A stretch of DNA of 53,024 nt from Coriobacteriia bacterium (GCA_030526515.1 JAUNCQ010000009.1:1-53024); one strand, 5' to 3'. Counted from the first letter of the stretch, positions 18,855 to 29,936 are shown. Notes: a model not told the origin generated them from the sequence alone. Program-made: numbers and translations.

Positions 18855-19961
18855 GTGGAAACACGCCAGGGCCCGTTGCTCGACATCCTGGGCGATGAAT
18901 CCGCCCGCTTCACCCTGCCCGACTACCAGCGTCCCTATTCCTGGGACGAAAGCCAGTGCATGGAGCTGTGGCGCGACGTCCTGCGCTCCGCCCGCCAGGG
19001 CCAGCAGCACTTCGCCGGCATGTTCATCTGCGCCGACGTGAACGACCAGGACGCGGCCGAAGGCAACCGCGTGCTGGAGATCATTGACGGCCAGCAGCGC
19101 CTGACCACCACCTTCCTGATGGTGCTGGCCTACTCCCACTACGCCCAGGCCCATGACCTGAGCTTCTACGGAGCCGGCCCCGGCTACCTGAAGGACACGT
19201 TCCTGACCTGCGCCGCAGGACGCAAGCTCACCCTGTCCGAGGAAGACCGCGACGTCCTCTTCGCCCTGTTGGACGGCACCCCGGTGGACCAGGTTGCCGC
19301 CGACCTGCAGTCATCTGGCAGCCCCGTTGCCGCCCGCAGCCGCGTGCTGGCCAACTTCCGCTTCTTCCAGGAGCAGATGGCGGCGGAGGACTTCGACGAC
19401 GAGGCCTTCTGGCGGGGCCTGAGCGGCATCTACGTGATCCAGATCATCCTGGGCGAAGGCGACGATCCCCAGGAGATCTTCGAAAGCTTCAACTCCAAGG
19501 GCGTGTCCCTGAGCATTGCCGACATGCTCCGCAACCACCTGCTGGTGGCCGAGTCCCTGGAGGAGCAGGAGCGCCTGTACACCAACTACTGGGAGCACGT
19601 GCAGTCCGCCTTCGGCGATGACCCGGGCGGAAAGCGCCTGGGCGCCTGCCTGCACTCCTGGGTCACCGTGCGCTGCAAGAACGCCCGCGGCCACAACGAC
19701 CGCGAGATGTTCGCCGCCTTCAAGGTCTACGCCGCGGAAAAGCTCAACGGCCGCACCGAGCAGTGCCTGAAGGAGATGGTGAACTTCACCAGCATGTGGG
19801 CGGAGCGGTACCGCTACCACGCCACCAAGGCCTACGTGTCCTACAACTGGGCCACCCTGGGCGCCACCACGCTGGTGTCCGAGGAGCTGCGCCAGAAGGT
19901 CAAGGCCGACAAGGACAGCTGGTACTGGCAGCGCTACATGAACGTCGACGTGACCAAGTAA
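18855..19961 (+). CDS. DUF262 domain protein, first of a tandem pair
   Basis: The N-terminal DUF262 domain has PDYQRPYSW at residues 22-30, DGQQRLTT at 78-85 (the NTP/nuclease-type motif of the ParB-like superfamily) and IFESFNSKGVSLSIADMLRNHLL at about 213-235. In GmrSD and related type IV restriction systems, DUF262 is joined to a DUF1524 HNH nuclease. Here the remaining 130 or so residues show no HNH motif (no HxxP). The GTG start follows AAGGAGG with 5-nt spacing. The second DUF262 gene starts 9 nt after the stop. Function unknown; a defence or DNA-repair role is inference from the family. Confidence 0.85.
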   Translation: METRQGPLLDILGDESARFTLPDYQRPYSWDESQCMELWRDVLRSARQGQQHFAGMFICADVNDQDAAEGNRVLEIIDGQQRLTTTFLMVLAYSHYAQAHDLSFYGAGPGYLKDTFLTCAAGRKLTLSEEDRDVLFALLDGTPVDQVAADLQSSGSPVAARSRVLANFRFFQEQMAAEDFDDEAFWRGLSGIYVIQIILGEGDDPQEIFESFNSKGVSLSIADMLRNHLLVAESLEEQERLYTNYWEHVQSAFGDDPGGKRLGACLHSWVTVRCKNARGHNDREMFAAFKVYAAEKLNGRTEQCLKEMVNFTSMWAERYRYHATKAYVSYNWATLGATTLVSEELRQKVKADKDSWYWQRYMNVDVTK

Positions 19962-19970
19962 GGAGACCCC

Positions 19971-21017
19971 ATGCAGACCAAGCAGACCGCGCTCCTGGAC
20001 TTCCTGGGGCAACCGAAGATGCAGTTCACCATCCCGCCGTTCCAGCGCGTGTACTCCTGGGAGGAAAAGGAGTGCGGCGACCTGTGGGACGACTGCCTGA
20101 AGGCCGGACGCAGGGCCCGCTCCCACTTCATGGGCGTGGTGCTCTACGCCGCCAGCACCGAGGGCTGGCGCTCCTGCGACCGCCTGAACGTCATTGACGG
20201 CCAGCAGCGCCTGACCACCTTCACGCTGCTGCTGACCGCCCTGTACCACCATCTGCTGGAAACCGGCCAGACCGTTGACGGCATGACCGCCGACGACGTT
20301 GCCGCCCGCTTCCTGCTGGTTGACCTGGACGGCCAGATGCAGCCCAAGCTGGTGCTGACCTACCTGGACCGCTTCACCCTGTACGAGCTCATCGTGGGCG
20401 CCGAGCCCTCCAAGGAGCACTCCCAGCGCATCCTGGACAACTGCGCCTTCTTCAAGGGCAAGATGGGCGAAAGCGACTTCGACCTGGACGTGCTGTGGAC
20501 CGGCCTGAAGCAGATGCTGCTGCTGGACGTGTCCCTGTCCGGAGAAGACAATCCCCAGGCCGTGTTCGAGAGCCTGAACTCCAAGGGCATGAGCCTGACC
20601 ACCGGCGACCTGCTGCGCAGCCGCATCCTGCTGTACGACCGCGAGCATCCCGGCGACGAGCTGTTCGAGCGCTACTGGAAGAAGATCTGGCGGGTGGGCC
20701 ATGCCTGCATCCCCGAGGGCGTGAAGTCCTCCGACGGCCCCAGCGTGCTGGTGGAGTGCTGGATCACCAGCAAGTGCCGCGACATGGCGCTGATCCACGA
20801 CGAAACCGAGATCTATCCCTTCTTCAAGACGCTGCTGCGGGGCGAGTACGAAAACTCCCTGCCGGACCTGCTGAAGGACCTGGAGGAGTTCGTGGACGTC
20901 TTCAACCGCACCGACGTGTTCCGCGAAGACGCCCTGAAGGACCGTGCCGAATGGGTGAAGGGCCGCATGGGCTCGTCCATTGCCAACTACCGCATGTTCG
21001 GCACCGCGGGCCACTAG
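19971..21017 (+). CDS. DUF262 domain protein, second of a tandem pair
   Basis: Clear paralogue of the preceding gene: PPFQRVYSW at 22-30, VIDGQQRLTTFTLLL at about 74-88, and VFESLNSKGMSLTTGDLLRSRILL in the same relative position. The pair share the N-terminal two thirds, and their C-terminal thirds differ. No HNH or other nuclease motif is seen. ATG follows AAGGAGACCCC. At 348 residues it is compact compared with GmrS or GmrSD fusions (over 500). Tandem, similar but diverged copies suggest a heteromer or two specificities. Confidence 0.85.
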   Translation: MQTKQTALLDFLGQPKMQFTIPPFQRVYSWEEKECGDLWDDCLKAGRRARSHFMGVVLYAASTEGWRSCDRLNVIDGQQRLTTFTLLLTALYHHLLETGQTVDGMTADDVAARFLLVDLDGQMQPKLVLTYLDRFTLYELIVGAEPSKEHSQRILDNCAFFKGKMGESDFDLDVLWTGLKQMLLLDVSLSGEDNPQAVFESLNSKGMSLTTGDLLRSRILLYDREHPGDELFERYWKKIWRVGHACIPEGVKSSDGPSVLVECWITSKCRDMALIHDETEIYPFFKTLLRGEYENSLPDLLKDLEEFVDVFNRTDVFREDALKDRAEWVKGRMGSSIANYRMFGTAGH

Positions 21018-21050
21018 CGGGCGTTTGCCAGAGGAATAGAAGGGAGTTGC

Positions 21051-21983
21051 GTGAGCAGTTACGCGCATGAATCCGAAGAGGGGCTGAGCAGCAGCCGCGT
21101 TGAGCGGGCGCGCCGCGAGGACGGCCTGGCCATGAACCAGCCGCAGCCGCCGGCCCGCCATGCCCTGCGGCTGCACGTGCTGGCAAGCGGCAGCTCCGGC
21201 AACGCCGCCGTGGTGGAAAACGCTGCTACCGGGCGGGGCATCCTGATCGACTGCGGCATATGCAAGCGGGACTTCTTCGCTCGCTGCAAGGAGGCCGGCT
21301 TCGACCCCGTCAACCTGGAGGGCGTGCTGATCACCCACGACCACACCGACCACACGAAGGGCCTGGGTGTGGTGCTGCGCGGTCTGGCCAAGCTGGGGGT
21401 GCATCCATCGGTGTGCACGGGCCCGGCGGTGCGGGACGCCTCCAAGTACGTTCGAGAGGTGCTGGATACCGACCTGGCCCCTTTCGTCCCCTTTGCCGCG
21501 GGAGACGCCCTTTCCCTGGCGGGATGCCAGGTCCACGTGCTGCAGTCGTCCCACGACGCCGCGGATTCCTTCGGCTTCAGGGTGGAGGCGCCGGACCTGC
21601 CCGAGGTAGGCGGCACCGACTCCCTGGGCTACCTGACGGACTCCGGCGTGGTGACGCCCCAATGCCACGAGGGCCTTTCCCAGGTGCGCCTGCTGGCCCT
21701 GGAAAGCAACCATGACCCCCATATGCTCAAGACCGGTCCCTACCCGTACCACATCAAGCAGCGGGTGGCGTCGGACTTCGGCCACCTGAGCAACCAGCAG
21801 TCCTGCGCCGAGCTGGCCGGCCTGCTGCATTCCGGGCTGGAGCAGGTGGTGGCCATGCACGTGTCCCGGAACAACAACACGTACCGACTGCCGCTGGAAA
21901 CGCTGCGTGCCGGGCTGCAGGAGCAGTGCCATGGCGCCCAGATTTCCGTGGCGTATCAGGACCGCCTGGTCAGCGTGGTGTAG
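21051..21983 (+). CDS. YycJ/WalJ-like metallo-beta-lactamase-fold hydrolase
   Basis: LHVLASGSSGNAAVVEN followed by ILIDCG is the diagnostic opening of the YycJ group, and ITHDHTDHTKGL is the metal-binding HxHxDH motif. FGFRVE, LGYLTDSG and ALESNHD follow in the expected order. YycJ-type enzymes are predicted nucleases linked to DNA mismatch repair and cell-wall signalling. GTG 21051 follows AGGGAG with 4-nt spacing. An in-frame ATG at 21132 would remove a poorly conserved 27-residue N-terminus and is a real alternative. It lies 33 nt after the DUF262 pair and may be co-transcribed. Confidence 0.88.
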   Translation: MSSYAHESEEGLSSSRVERARREDGLAMNQPQPPARHALRLHVLASGSSGNAAVVENAATGRGILIDCGICKRDFFARCKEAGFDPVNLEGVLITHDHTDHTKGLGVVLRGLAKLGVHPSVCTGPAVRDASKYVREVLDTDLAPFVPFAAGDALSLAGCQVHVLQSSHDAADSFGFRVEAPDLPEVGGTDSLGYLTDSGVVTPQCHEGLSQVRLLALESNHDPHMLKTGPYPYHIKQRVASDFGHLSNQQSCAELAGLLHSGLEQVVAMHVSRNNNTYRLPLETLRAGLQEQCHGAQISVAYQDRLVSVV

Positions 21984-22016
21984 CGCAGGCGGACGAAACA
22001 TAAGGAGATAAGCAAC

Positions 22017-23006
22017 ATGAAGATGCTGGTCATTGGCGACGAGCAGCGCACCCGCCGCTACCTTCCCGACCTGCCCGTGGTGGGCCGGACCGAGCTGGTG
22101 GTGGTGCCCCGCGGCACCTCTGACGCCCAGATCCTGGCGGAGCACGGGGACGCGGACTATATCATGGCGGACGCCATCAGCCCCGTGAGCGCGGAGCTCA
22201 TAGCCGGGCTGCCCAACCTGAAGCTGATCCACTCCGAGGGCGTGGCCTTCAACGCCATCGACTGCAATGCCGCCGCGGAGCGGGGCATACCCGTGTGCAA
22301 CAATGCGGGAGTGAACGCCGGCGCCGTGGCGGAGCAGGCCATCCTGCTCATGCTGGGCTGCCTGCGCGGCGTGGTCGCCGGCGACGTGGCGGTCCGCGCG
22401 GGCCAGCAGATCCAGACCAAGGAGCGCCTGATGGTCCAGGGCATCCGCGAGCTGGGGGACTGCACCGTGGGCCTGATCGGCTTCGGCGCCATTGCCCGCG
22501 CCACCGCGGAGCGCCTGCGCCCCTTCGGCTGCCGGCTGCTGTACAACAAGCGCAGCCGCCTTGCCCCCGAAGAGGAGGAGCGCCTGGGCGTGGCCTATGC
22601 ATCGGTGGACGAAATAGCCGCCCAGGCTGACATCGTGAGCCTGCACTGCCCGGTGACCCCGCAGACCACCGACCTGGTGGACGCGGCGTTCCTGGAGGCC
22701 ATGAAGCCCGACGCCATCCTGATCAACACCGCCCGCGGAGAGGTGGTGGACCAGGTGGCCCTGGCCCGCGCCCTGGAGCAGGGGCAGATCGGCATGGCCG
22801 GCCTGGACACCCTGTCTCCGGAGCCGGTGCAGACCGACCATCCGCTGCTGACGGCGGGGCCGGCGGTCGCCGAGCGGGTGCTGCTGAGCCCCCACGTCGG
22901 CGGCGTGACGGAGGGCATGTTCTACCGGGCGCACCGCTGGGTGTGGGAAAACGTTGCCCGGGTGGAGGCGGGGGAGCGCCCCGTCAACGTGGTGAACGGC
23001 CTGTAG
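22017..23006 (+). CDS. D-isomer-specific 2-hydroxyacid dehydrogenase, candidate 3-phosphoglycerate dehydrogenase
   Basis: NAD-dependent dehydrogenase. NNAGVNAGAVAE is the segment typical of SerA-like enzymes; the dinucleotide motif is GLIGFGAIARATAE. The catalytic Arg is in INTARGEVVD and the acid-base His in LLSPHVGGVT. At 329 residues it lacks the C-terminal ACT or intervening domains of long SerA. serC lies just downstream on the same strand, so a short SerA making 3-phosphohydroxypyruvate is the best guess; a related hydroxyacid is possible. ATG follows AAGGAGATAAGCAAC. A perfect 14-bp hairpin separates it from serC. Confidence 0.8.
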   Translation: MKMLVIGDEQRTRRYLPDLPVVGRTELVVVPRGTSDAQILAEHGDADYIMADAISPVSAELIAGLPNLKLIHSEGVAFNAIDCNAAAERGIPVCNNAGVNAGAVAEQAILLMLGCLRGVVAGDVAVRAGQQIQTKERLMVQGIRELGDCTVGLIGFGAIARATAERLRPFGCRLLYNKRSRLAPEEEERLGVAYASVDEIAAQADIVSLHCPVTPQTTDLVDAAFLEAMKPDAILINTARGEVVDQVALARALEQGQIGMAGLDTLSPEPVQTDHPLLTAGPAVAERVLLSPHVGGVTEGMFYRAHRWVWENVARVEAGERPVNVVNGL

Positions 23007-23017
23007 ATAGCAATCGC

Positions 23018-23063
23018 GGAGGCGGTCCCCAGGGCTTCGGATGGAGCCGTGGGGACCGCCTCC
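23018..23063 (+). terminator. Strong hairpin after the dehydrogenase gene
   Basis: GGAGGCGGTCCCCA (23018-23031) is the exact reverse complement of TGGGGACCGCCTCC (23050-23063), with a small GGCT/AGCC inner stem. The T-tract is poor (GTACGTTTA), so it may be Rho-assisted or an attenuator. Confidence 0.7.
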
Positions 23064-23172
23064 GTACGTTTACGGCCCTTTCACCCTGATTAACCAGGTT
23101 GAAACACTTTAGCGTGATGGAGGGGCATACAATGCAGCGAATACCGTAACCCTAAGAAGAAGGAGAGAACGA

Positions 23173-24255
23173 ATGGCTAGGGTGTTTAACTTTTCCGCTG
23201 GTCCGGCCGTGCTGCCTGAGGAAGTCCTCCAGGAAGCCGCCGCTGAGATGCTCGACTACCGCGGTACCGGCATGTCAGTCATGGAGATGAGCCATCGTTC
23301 CGCTGCCTTCAAGGGCATCATCGACGAGGCCGAGGCTGACCTGCGCCAGATCATGGGCATCCCGGACAACTACAAGGTCCTGTTCCTGCAGGGCGGCGCC
23401 ACCCAGCAGTTCGCCGCCATCCCCATGAACCTGCTGAAGACCGGCAAGGCCGACTACATCGTTACCGGCGGCTGGTCCAAGAAGGCCTACAAGGAGGCCA
23501 AGAAGTACGGTGACATCAACCTGGTGGCCAGCACCGAGGACGCCAGCTTCACCTACGTCCCCGACGTGGACCAGCTGGAGCTTTCCGCTGACGCCGACTA
23601 CGTGTACATCTGCGAGAACGAGACCGTCTACGGCAACAAGTTCCACAAGCTGCCCAACACCGGCGACGTGCCGCTGGTGGCTGACGTGTCCAGCTGCTTC
23701 CTGTCCGAGCCCATCGACGTCACCAAGTACGGCGTGATCTACGGCGGCGTGCAGAAGAACGTCGGCCCGGCCGGCGTGGTGATCGTGATCATCCGCGAGG
23801 ACCTGATCCGCGATGACGTTCCCGAGTTCGTGCCCACCATCATGCAGTACAAGACCCAGGCCGACGCCGGCTCCATGAGCAACACCCCGCCCTGCTACGG
23901 CATCTACATCTGCGGCAAGGTGTTCAAGTGGATCCTGGCCCAGGGAGGCCTGGAGGGCATGCAGAAGCGCAACCAGGAAAAGGCCGCGCTGCTGTACGAC
24001 TACCTGGACTCCACCGACTTCTACCAGGCACCGGTCCGCAAGGAGGACCGCTCCATCATGAACGTGCCCTTCGTCACCGGCGACGCCGACCTGGACGCCG
24101 AGTTCGTCAAGGGCGCCAAGGCCAAGGGCATTGAGAACATCAAGGGCCACCGCTCCGTGGGCGGCATGCGCGCATCCATCTACAACGCCATGCCCCTGGA
24201 GGGCGTCCAGGCGCTGGTGGACTACATGAAGGAGTTCGAGGCTGCCCACAAGTAG
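23173..24255 (+). CDS. serC: Phosphoserine aminotransferase
   Basis: PLP enzyme of serine synthesis converting 3-phosphohydroxypyruvate to phosphoserine. FNFSAGPAVLP at the N-terminus and GISVMEMSHRS-like GMSVMEMSHRSAAF are diagnostic. QGGATQQFA binds PLP phosphate, and the Schiff-base Lys lies in YGGVQKNVGPAG. At 360 residues it is full length. The ATG at 23173 follows AAGAAGGAGAGAACGA. A variant of the dispersed octamer (CTTTCACCC) is at 23079 in its leader. Confidence 0.97.
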   Translation: MARVFNFSAGPAVLPEEVLQEAAAEMLDYRGTGMSVMEMSHRSAAFKGIIDEAEADLRQIMGIPDNYKVLFLQGGATQQFAAIPMNLLKTGKADYIVTGGWSKKAYKEAKKYGDINLVASTEDASFTYVPDVDQLELSADADYVYICENETVYGNKFHKLPNTGDVPLVADVSSCFLSEPIDVTKYGVIYGGVQKNVGPAGVVIVIIREDLIRDDVPEFVPTIMQYKTQADAGSMSNTPPCYGIYICGKVFKWILAQGGLEGMQKRNQEKAALLYDYLDSTDFYQAPVRKEDRSIMNVPFVTGDADLDAEFVKGAKAKGIENIKGHRSVGGMRASIYNAMPLEGVQALVDYMKEFEAAHK

Positions 24256-24282
24256 CCCCGCGCCCCGCATAGATTCGCGACC

Positions 24283-24319
24283 AAGGCTCCTCGGCACCGC
24301 CGGGGAGCCTTCTTCTTTT
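24283..24319 (+). terminator. Intrinsic terminator after serC
   Basis: AAGGCTCC (24283-24290) pairs with GGAGCCTT (24304-24311) with an additional CGGC/GCCG segment, then CTTCTTTT. A GGGCGAAA copy starts at 24320, touching the T-tract. Confidence 0.9.
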
Positions 24320-24483
24320 GGGCGAAAGACCCGGGCGAAGCGCTCGGGCGTAGGGTTCGGGCGGACTTTTGGTCCTTTGTAAAAGAGGCGCTGATCGGGG
24401 CTGGTTTTGGCCGATGGCGAATATTTCGTCCTTCAAATGAAAAATCACGGGGCGAAACCGAGCCAGGGGAGTATACTGGACGG

Positions 24484-24744
24484 AACCTCATAACCTGTTG
24501 CTATGACGAGGAAAGTAGGGGCCAACCCATCTTCAGAGAGTCGGCGGTTGCTGCGAGCCGACGGTGGGTGTTCCGAAAGCCGCCTCCGAGCAGTTTGGCA
24601 TGAACGATTGGCTGCCGCGCGGACGACCTTCGCTGCGGGGCCAAGGCAAGTAGGCTGAACCGGTGACATCCGATAATTGTCAGGCGCCTTGGCGCTTCCC
24701 AATCATGAATGACCCGGTGCAGCCGCACTGGGATTTTTTATTTT
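24484..24744 (+). promoter_or_regulatory. T-box-like tRNA-sensing leader upstream of ilvD
   Basis: The 525 nt between serC and ilvD hold one long structured leader. A -10-like TATACT is at 24472-24477. Stem I elements appear in order: kink-turn ATGA (24503-24506), S-turn AGTA (24514-24517), CCCATC pairing GGTGGG around AGAGAG (24535-24540) and GGTTGCTGCGAGCC, then CGAAA followed by GCC (24579-24581) and GAGCAGTTT. The last part aligns base for base with the specifier region of B. subtilis glyQS (CGAAA-GGC-N6-GAGC), making GCC, an alanine codon, the specifier. A T-box-like AAGTAGGCTGAACCGG lies at 24648-24663 but lacks the standard TGGN. An intrinsic terminator ends the leader. tRNA identity is inference. 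Confidence 0.75.
24713..24744 (+). terminator. Leader terminator of the ilv operon
   Basis: CCCGGTGC (24713-24720) pairs with GCACTGGG (24725-24732, one G-U pair) across an AGCC loop, then ATTTTTTATTTT. It lies 37 nt before the ilvD start, so it must be read through for ilv expression. Confidence 0.88.
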
Positions 24745-24780
24745 CCGGCTTGTTTCTACGCGGAAGAAAGGAAGGAACCC

Positions 24781-26450
24781 GTGGAGCTCAGAAGCGCTCA
24801 GATCCGCGAAGGCGTGATGCGCGCACCGCATCGCAGCCTGCTCAAGGCCGACGGCCTTACCGACGAGGAGATGAAGAAGCCGCTGGTGGCGGTCTTCAAC
24901 TCCCGCAACGACATCATCCCCGGCCACCTGAACCTGGACAAGATCGCCGACGCCGTGAAGGCGGGCATCTACATGGCCGGTGGCATCCCGTTCGAGATCA
25001 GCACCATCGGCGTGTGCGACGGCATTGCCATGAACCACGAGGGCATGCACTACTCCCTGGTCTCCCGTGAGACCATTGCGGACTCCTTCGAGTGCGCTGT
25101 CCAGGGCCATGCCTTCGACGCTGCCGTGTGCATCCCCAGCTGCGACAAGATCGTGCCCGGCATGATCCTGGGCGCCCTGCGCGTGAACATCCCCACGGTG
25201 TTCGTGTCCGGCGGCCCCATGCTCCCGGGCAAGCCCAAGGGCGGCTGCGGTCCCACCACCGACCTGAACTCGCTGTTCGACGGTGCGGGCAAGGTCCAGG
25301 TGGGCGCCATGACCGACGAGGAGCTGTCCTACCTGGAGAACACCGCCTGCCCGACCTGCGGCAGCTGCTCCGGCCTGTTCACGGCCAACTCCATGAACTG
25401 CCTGTGCGAGGCCCTGGGCATTGCGCTGCCGGGCAACGGCACCATCCCCGCCGTGTACTCCGAGCGCATCCGCCTGGCCAAGCATGCCGGCATGAAGGTC
25501 ATGGAGCTGCTGGAGAAGGACATCCGTCCCATGGACATCATCTCCGAGGCGGCCATCCACAACGCCATGGAGTGCGACATGGCCTTCGGCGGTTCCACCA
25601 ACACCGTCCTGCACCTGACGGCCATTGCCCATCAGGCCGGCCACCCCATCACCATGGACGACTGGGACGCGGCTTCCGCCCGCACTCCGCACCTGCTGAA
25701 GCTGGCCCCGTCCGGCCCCCGTCCGCTGATCGACCTGCATGAGGTCGGCGGCGTGCCCGTGGTCATGCACGAGCTCAACGAGCTGGGCCTGCTGAACCTG
25801 GATGCCGTGACGGTCATGGGCCCCATGCCCGAGTACCTGGAGAAGTGCTGCCCGCCGGCTGACGGCGAGGTCTGCCGTACCCATGACAACCCCTTCAGCG
25901 CCGTGGGTGCCCTGCGCGTGCTCCATGGCAACCTGGCTCCCGACGGAGGCATTGTCAAGAAGAGCGCCGTTGATCCCGGCATGCTGACCCACACGGGTCC
26001 GGCCCGCGTGTTCAACAGCGAGGAGGAGGCCTGCGAGGCCATCAACGGCGGCAAGATCGTCGCCGGCGACGTGGTGGTCATCCGCTACGAGGGCCCCAAG
26101 GGCGGTCCGGGCATGCGTGAGATGTTGACCCCCACCAGCTCCATCTGCGGCATGGGCCTTTCCAGCAGCGTTGCCCTGATCACCGACGGCCGCTTCTCCG
26201 GCGCCACCAAGGGCCCTGCCATCGGCCATGTTTCGCCCGAAGCAGCCGCAGGCGGTCCCATCGGCATCATCCAGGAGGGCGACTCCATCACCGTGGACAT
26301 CGAGGGCGGCCTGCTGCAGCTCAACATCTCCGACGAGGAATTCGCCCAGCGAATGGCTGACTTCACTCCCATGGAGCAGAAGCACAACCACGGCGTCCTG
26401 GCCAAGTACGCAAAGCTCGTTTCTTCCGCAGACAAGGGGGCGTTCCTGGC

Positions 26451-26454
<4 letters not shown>
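24781..26454 (+). CDS. ilvD: Dihydroxy-acid dehydratase
   Basis: Fe-S enzyme forming 2-oxoisovalerate and 2-oxo-3-methylvalerate in valine, isoleucine and leucine synthesis. Cluster ligands are in CIPSCDK and [18 protein letters not shown]; the active-site segment [22 protein letters not shown] is intact. I take GTG 24781 as the start ([11 protein letters not shown]) because AAGGAAGG precedes it; upstream in-frame codons lie inside the leader terminator. 557 residues, normal length. It overlaps ilvB by 4 nt (ATGA). Confidence 0.96.
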
Positions 26455-28280
<1,826 letters not shown>

Positions 28281-28283
28281 GCA

Positions 28284-28775
28284 ATGGAATCCAAGAAGCA
28301 TGTGCTTTCCGTCACCGTGGAGAACAAGTCCGGCGTGCTTTCGCGCGTCACGGGCCTGATCAGCCGCCGCGGCTTCAACATCGAGTCCCTTTCCGTAGGC
28401 CCCACGGAGGATCCGACCATGAGCCGCATCACGGCAATCGTGAACGCGGACGAAATGGGCTACGAGCAGATCACCAAGCAGCTGCATAAGCTGATCAGCG
28501 TGTTCAAGATCACCGACCTCACCAACGACGGCGCCATCGAGCGCGAGCTGGTGCTGTACAAGGTGAACGCTGCCCCGGACCGTCGCTCCGAGATCATCGA
28601 GATCGTGAACATCTTCCGCGCCAACATCGTGGACGTGGGCAAGAACTCCCTGACCATCGAGGCCACCGGCTCCGAGGACAAGCTCAAGGGCCTGGAGGAC
28701 CTGCTGCGCGCGTACGGCATCAAGGAGACCGTGCGCACCGGCAAGATCGCCATGTCCCGCAATTCCCGCGAATAG
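28284..28775 (+). CDS. ilvN: Acetolactate synthase, small regulatory subunit
   Basis: Valine-binding regulatory subunit that activates IlvB. The ACT domain begins at once (HVLSVTVENKSGVLSRVTGL, with ISRRGFNIESLSVGPTED), followed by the C-terminal ALS_ss domain ending near RTGKIAMSR. 163 residues, standard length for IlvH/IlvN. ATG lies 3 nt after ilvB within the operon. Confidence 0.95.
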   Translation: MESKKHVLSVTVENKSGVLSRVTGLISRRGFNIESLSVGPTEDPTMSRITAIVNADEMGYEQITKQLHKLISVFKITDLTNDGAIERELVLYKVNAAPDRRSEIIEIVNIFRANIVDVGKNSLTIEATGSEDKLKGLEDLLRAYGIKETVRTGKIAMSRNSRE

Positions 28776-28780
28776 GGCAG

Positions 28781-28808
28781 GGGGCGAAGTCCCCGGTGGC
28801 TTCGCCCC
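28781..28808 (+). terminator. Hairpin built from two inverted near-copies of the dispersed octamer
   Basis: GGGGCGAAG (28781-28789) is the exact reverse complement of CTTCGCCCC (28800-28808). There is no T-tract directly after. A full TTTCGCCC follows at 28861, preceded by ATTGATTTTC. It may dampen transcription into ilvC. A weak -10-like TAGAAT is at 28886-28891 before ilvC. Confidence 0.5.
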
Positions 28809-28937
28809 GTTCCGCCGTTCAGGTGCTGCAACGGCACTTTTCGGGAATCTATTGATTTTCTTTCGCCCTCTTCGACTAGAGCGCGTAGAATACAAAAATT
28901 ACGAATTGTGAGTAAAGCCAATTGAAAGGAAAGTCCA

Positions 28938-29936
28938 ATGGCTATTGAAATGTGCTACGAGAAGGACGTCGATCCTTCGATCATCCAGGGCATGAAGGTC
29001 GCCGTCATCGGCTACGGCTCCCAGGGCCACGCTCATGCGCTGAACCTGATGGACTCCGGCTGCGACGTCCGCGTGGGTCTGCGCGAGGGCTCCAAGTCCT
29101 GGGCTGTTGCCGAGGAGGCCGGTCTGAAGGTCATGACCATGGAGGACGCTGCCGAGGAAGCCGACCTGATCATGATCCTGGTTCCGGACGAGATCCAGGC
29201 CAAGGTCTACAAGGAGTCCATCGAGGCTCACGTGAAGCCGGGCAACACCCTGGCATTCGGCCATGGCTTCAACGTCCACTTCGGCTACATCGTTCCGCCG
29301 GAGGGCGTCAACGTCATCATGTGCGCACCCAAGGGCCCGGGCCACATCGTCCGTCGCCAGTACACCGAGGGCTCCGGCGTGCCTGATCTGATCTGCGTCC
29401 ACACCGACGCTACCGGCAACGCTTGGGACATCGCCAAGTCCTACGCTTGGGGCGTCGGCGGTGCTCGCACCGGCATCATGCTGGGCACCTTCGCCCAGGA
29501 AACCGAGGAGGACCTGTTCGGCGAGCAGGCCGTCCTGTGCGGTGGCGCCGTCGAGCTGGTCAAGGCTGGCTTCGACACCCTGGTCAACTACGGCGGCTAC
29601 CCGGCCGAGCTGGCTTACTTCGAGGTCTACCACGAGCTGAAGATGATCGTGGACCTGATGTACGAGAAGGGCATCAGCTTCATGAACTACTCCATCTCCA
29701 ACACTGCTGAGTACGGCGAGTACTACGCAGGCCCGAAGGTCATCAACGAGCAGTCCCGTGAGGCTATGAAGCTCATCCTGGACCGTATCAAGAACGGCGA
29801 GTTCGCCAAGGAGTTCATGGCTGACTGCGAGAACGACCACAAGTGGCTGCTGGAGCAGCGTGCCGCCTGCGACGATCTGGAGATCGAGAAGACCGGCAAG
29901 AAGATCCGCTCCATGTTCACCACGGTGAAGAAGTAG
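28938..29936 (+). CDS. ilvC: Ketol-acid reductoisomerase
   Basis: Class I KARI converting acetolactate to dihydroxyisovalerate. The Rossmann motif is [15 protein letters not shown], followed by the cofactor-selecting loop GLREGSKSW (Arg and Ser suggest NADPH). Metal-binding Asp and Glu lie in GEQAVLCGG and the C-terminal knotted domain ([15 protein letters not shown]). 332 residues, normal length. AAAGGAAAG precedes the ATG. It follows ilvN after 162 nt containing a hairpin and perhaps its own promoter. Confidence 0.97.
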   Translation: MAIEMCYEKDVDPSIIQGMKVAVIGYGSQGHAHALNLMDSGCDVRVGLREGSKSWAVAEEAGLKVMTMEDAAEEADLIMILVPDEIQAKVYKESIEAHVKPGNTLAFGHGFNVHFGYIVPPEGVNVIMCAPKGPGHIVRRQYTEGSGVPDLICVHTDATGNAWDIAKSYAWGVGGARTGIMLGTFAQETEEDLFGEQAVLCGGAVELVKAGFDTLVNYGGYPAELAYFEVYHELKMIVDLMYEKGISFMNYSISNTAEYGEYYAGPKVINEQSREAMKLILDRIKNGEFAKEFMADCENDHKWLLEQRAACDDLEIEKTGKKIRSMFTTVKK

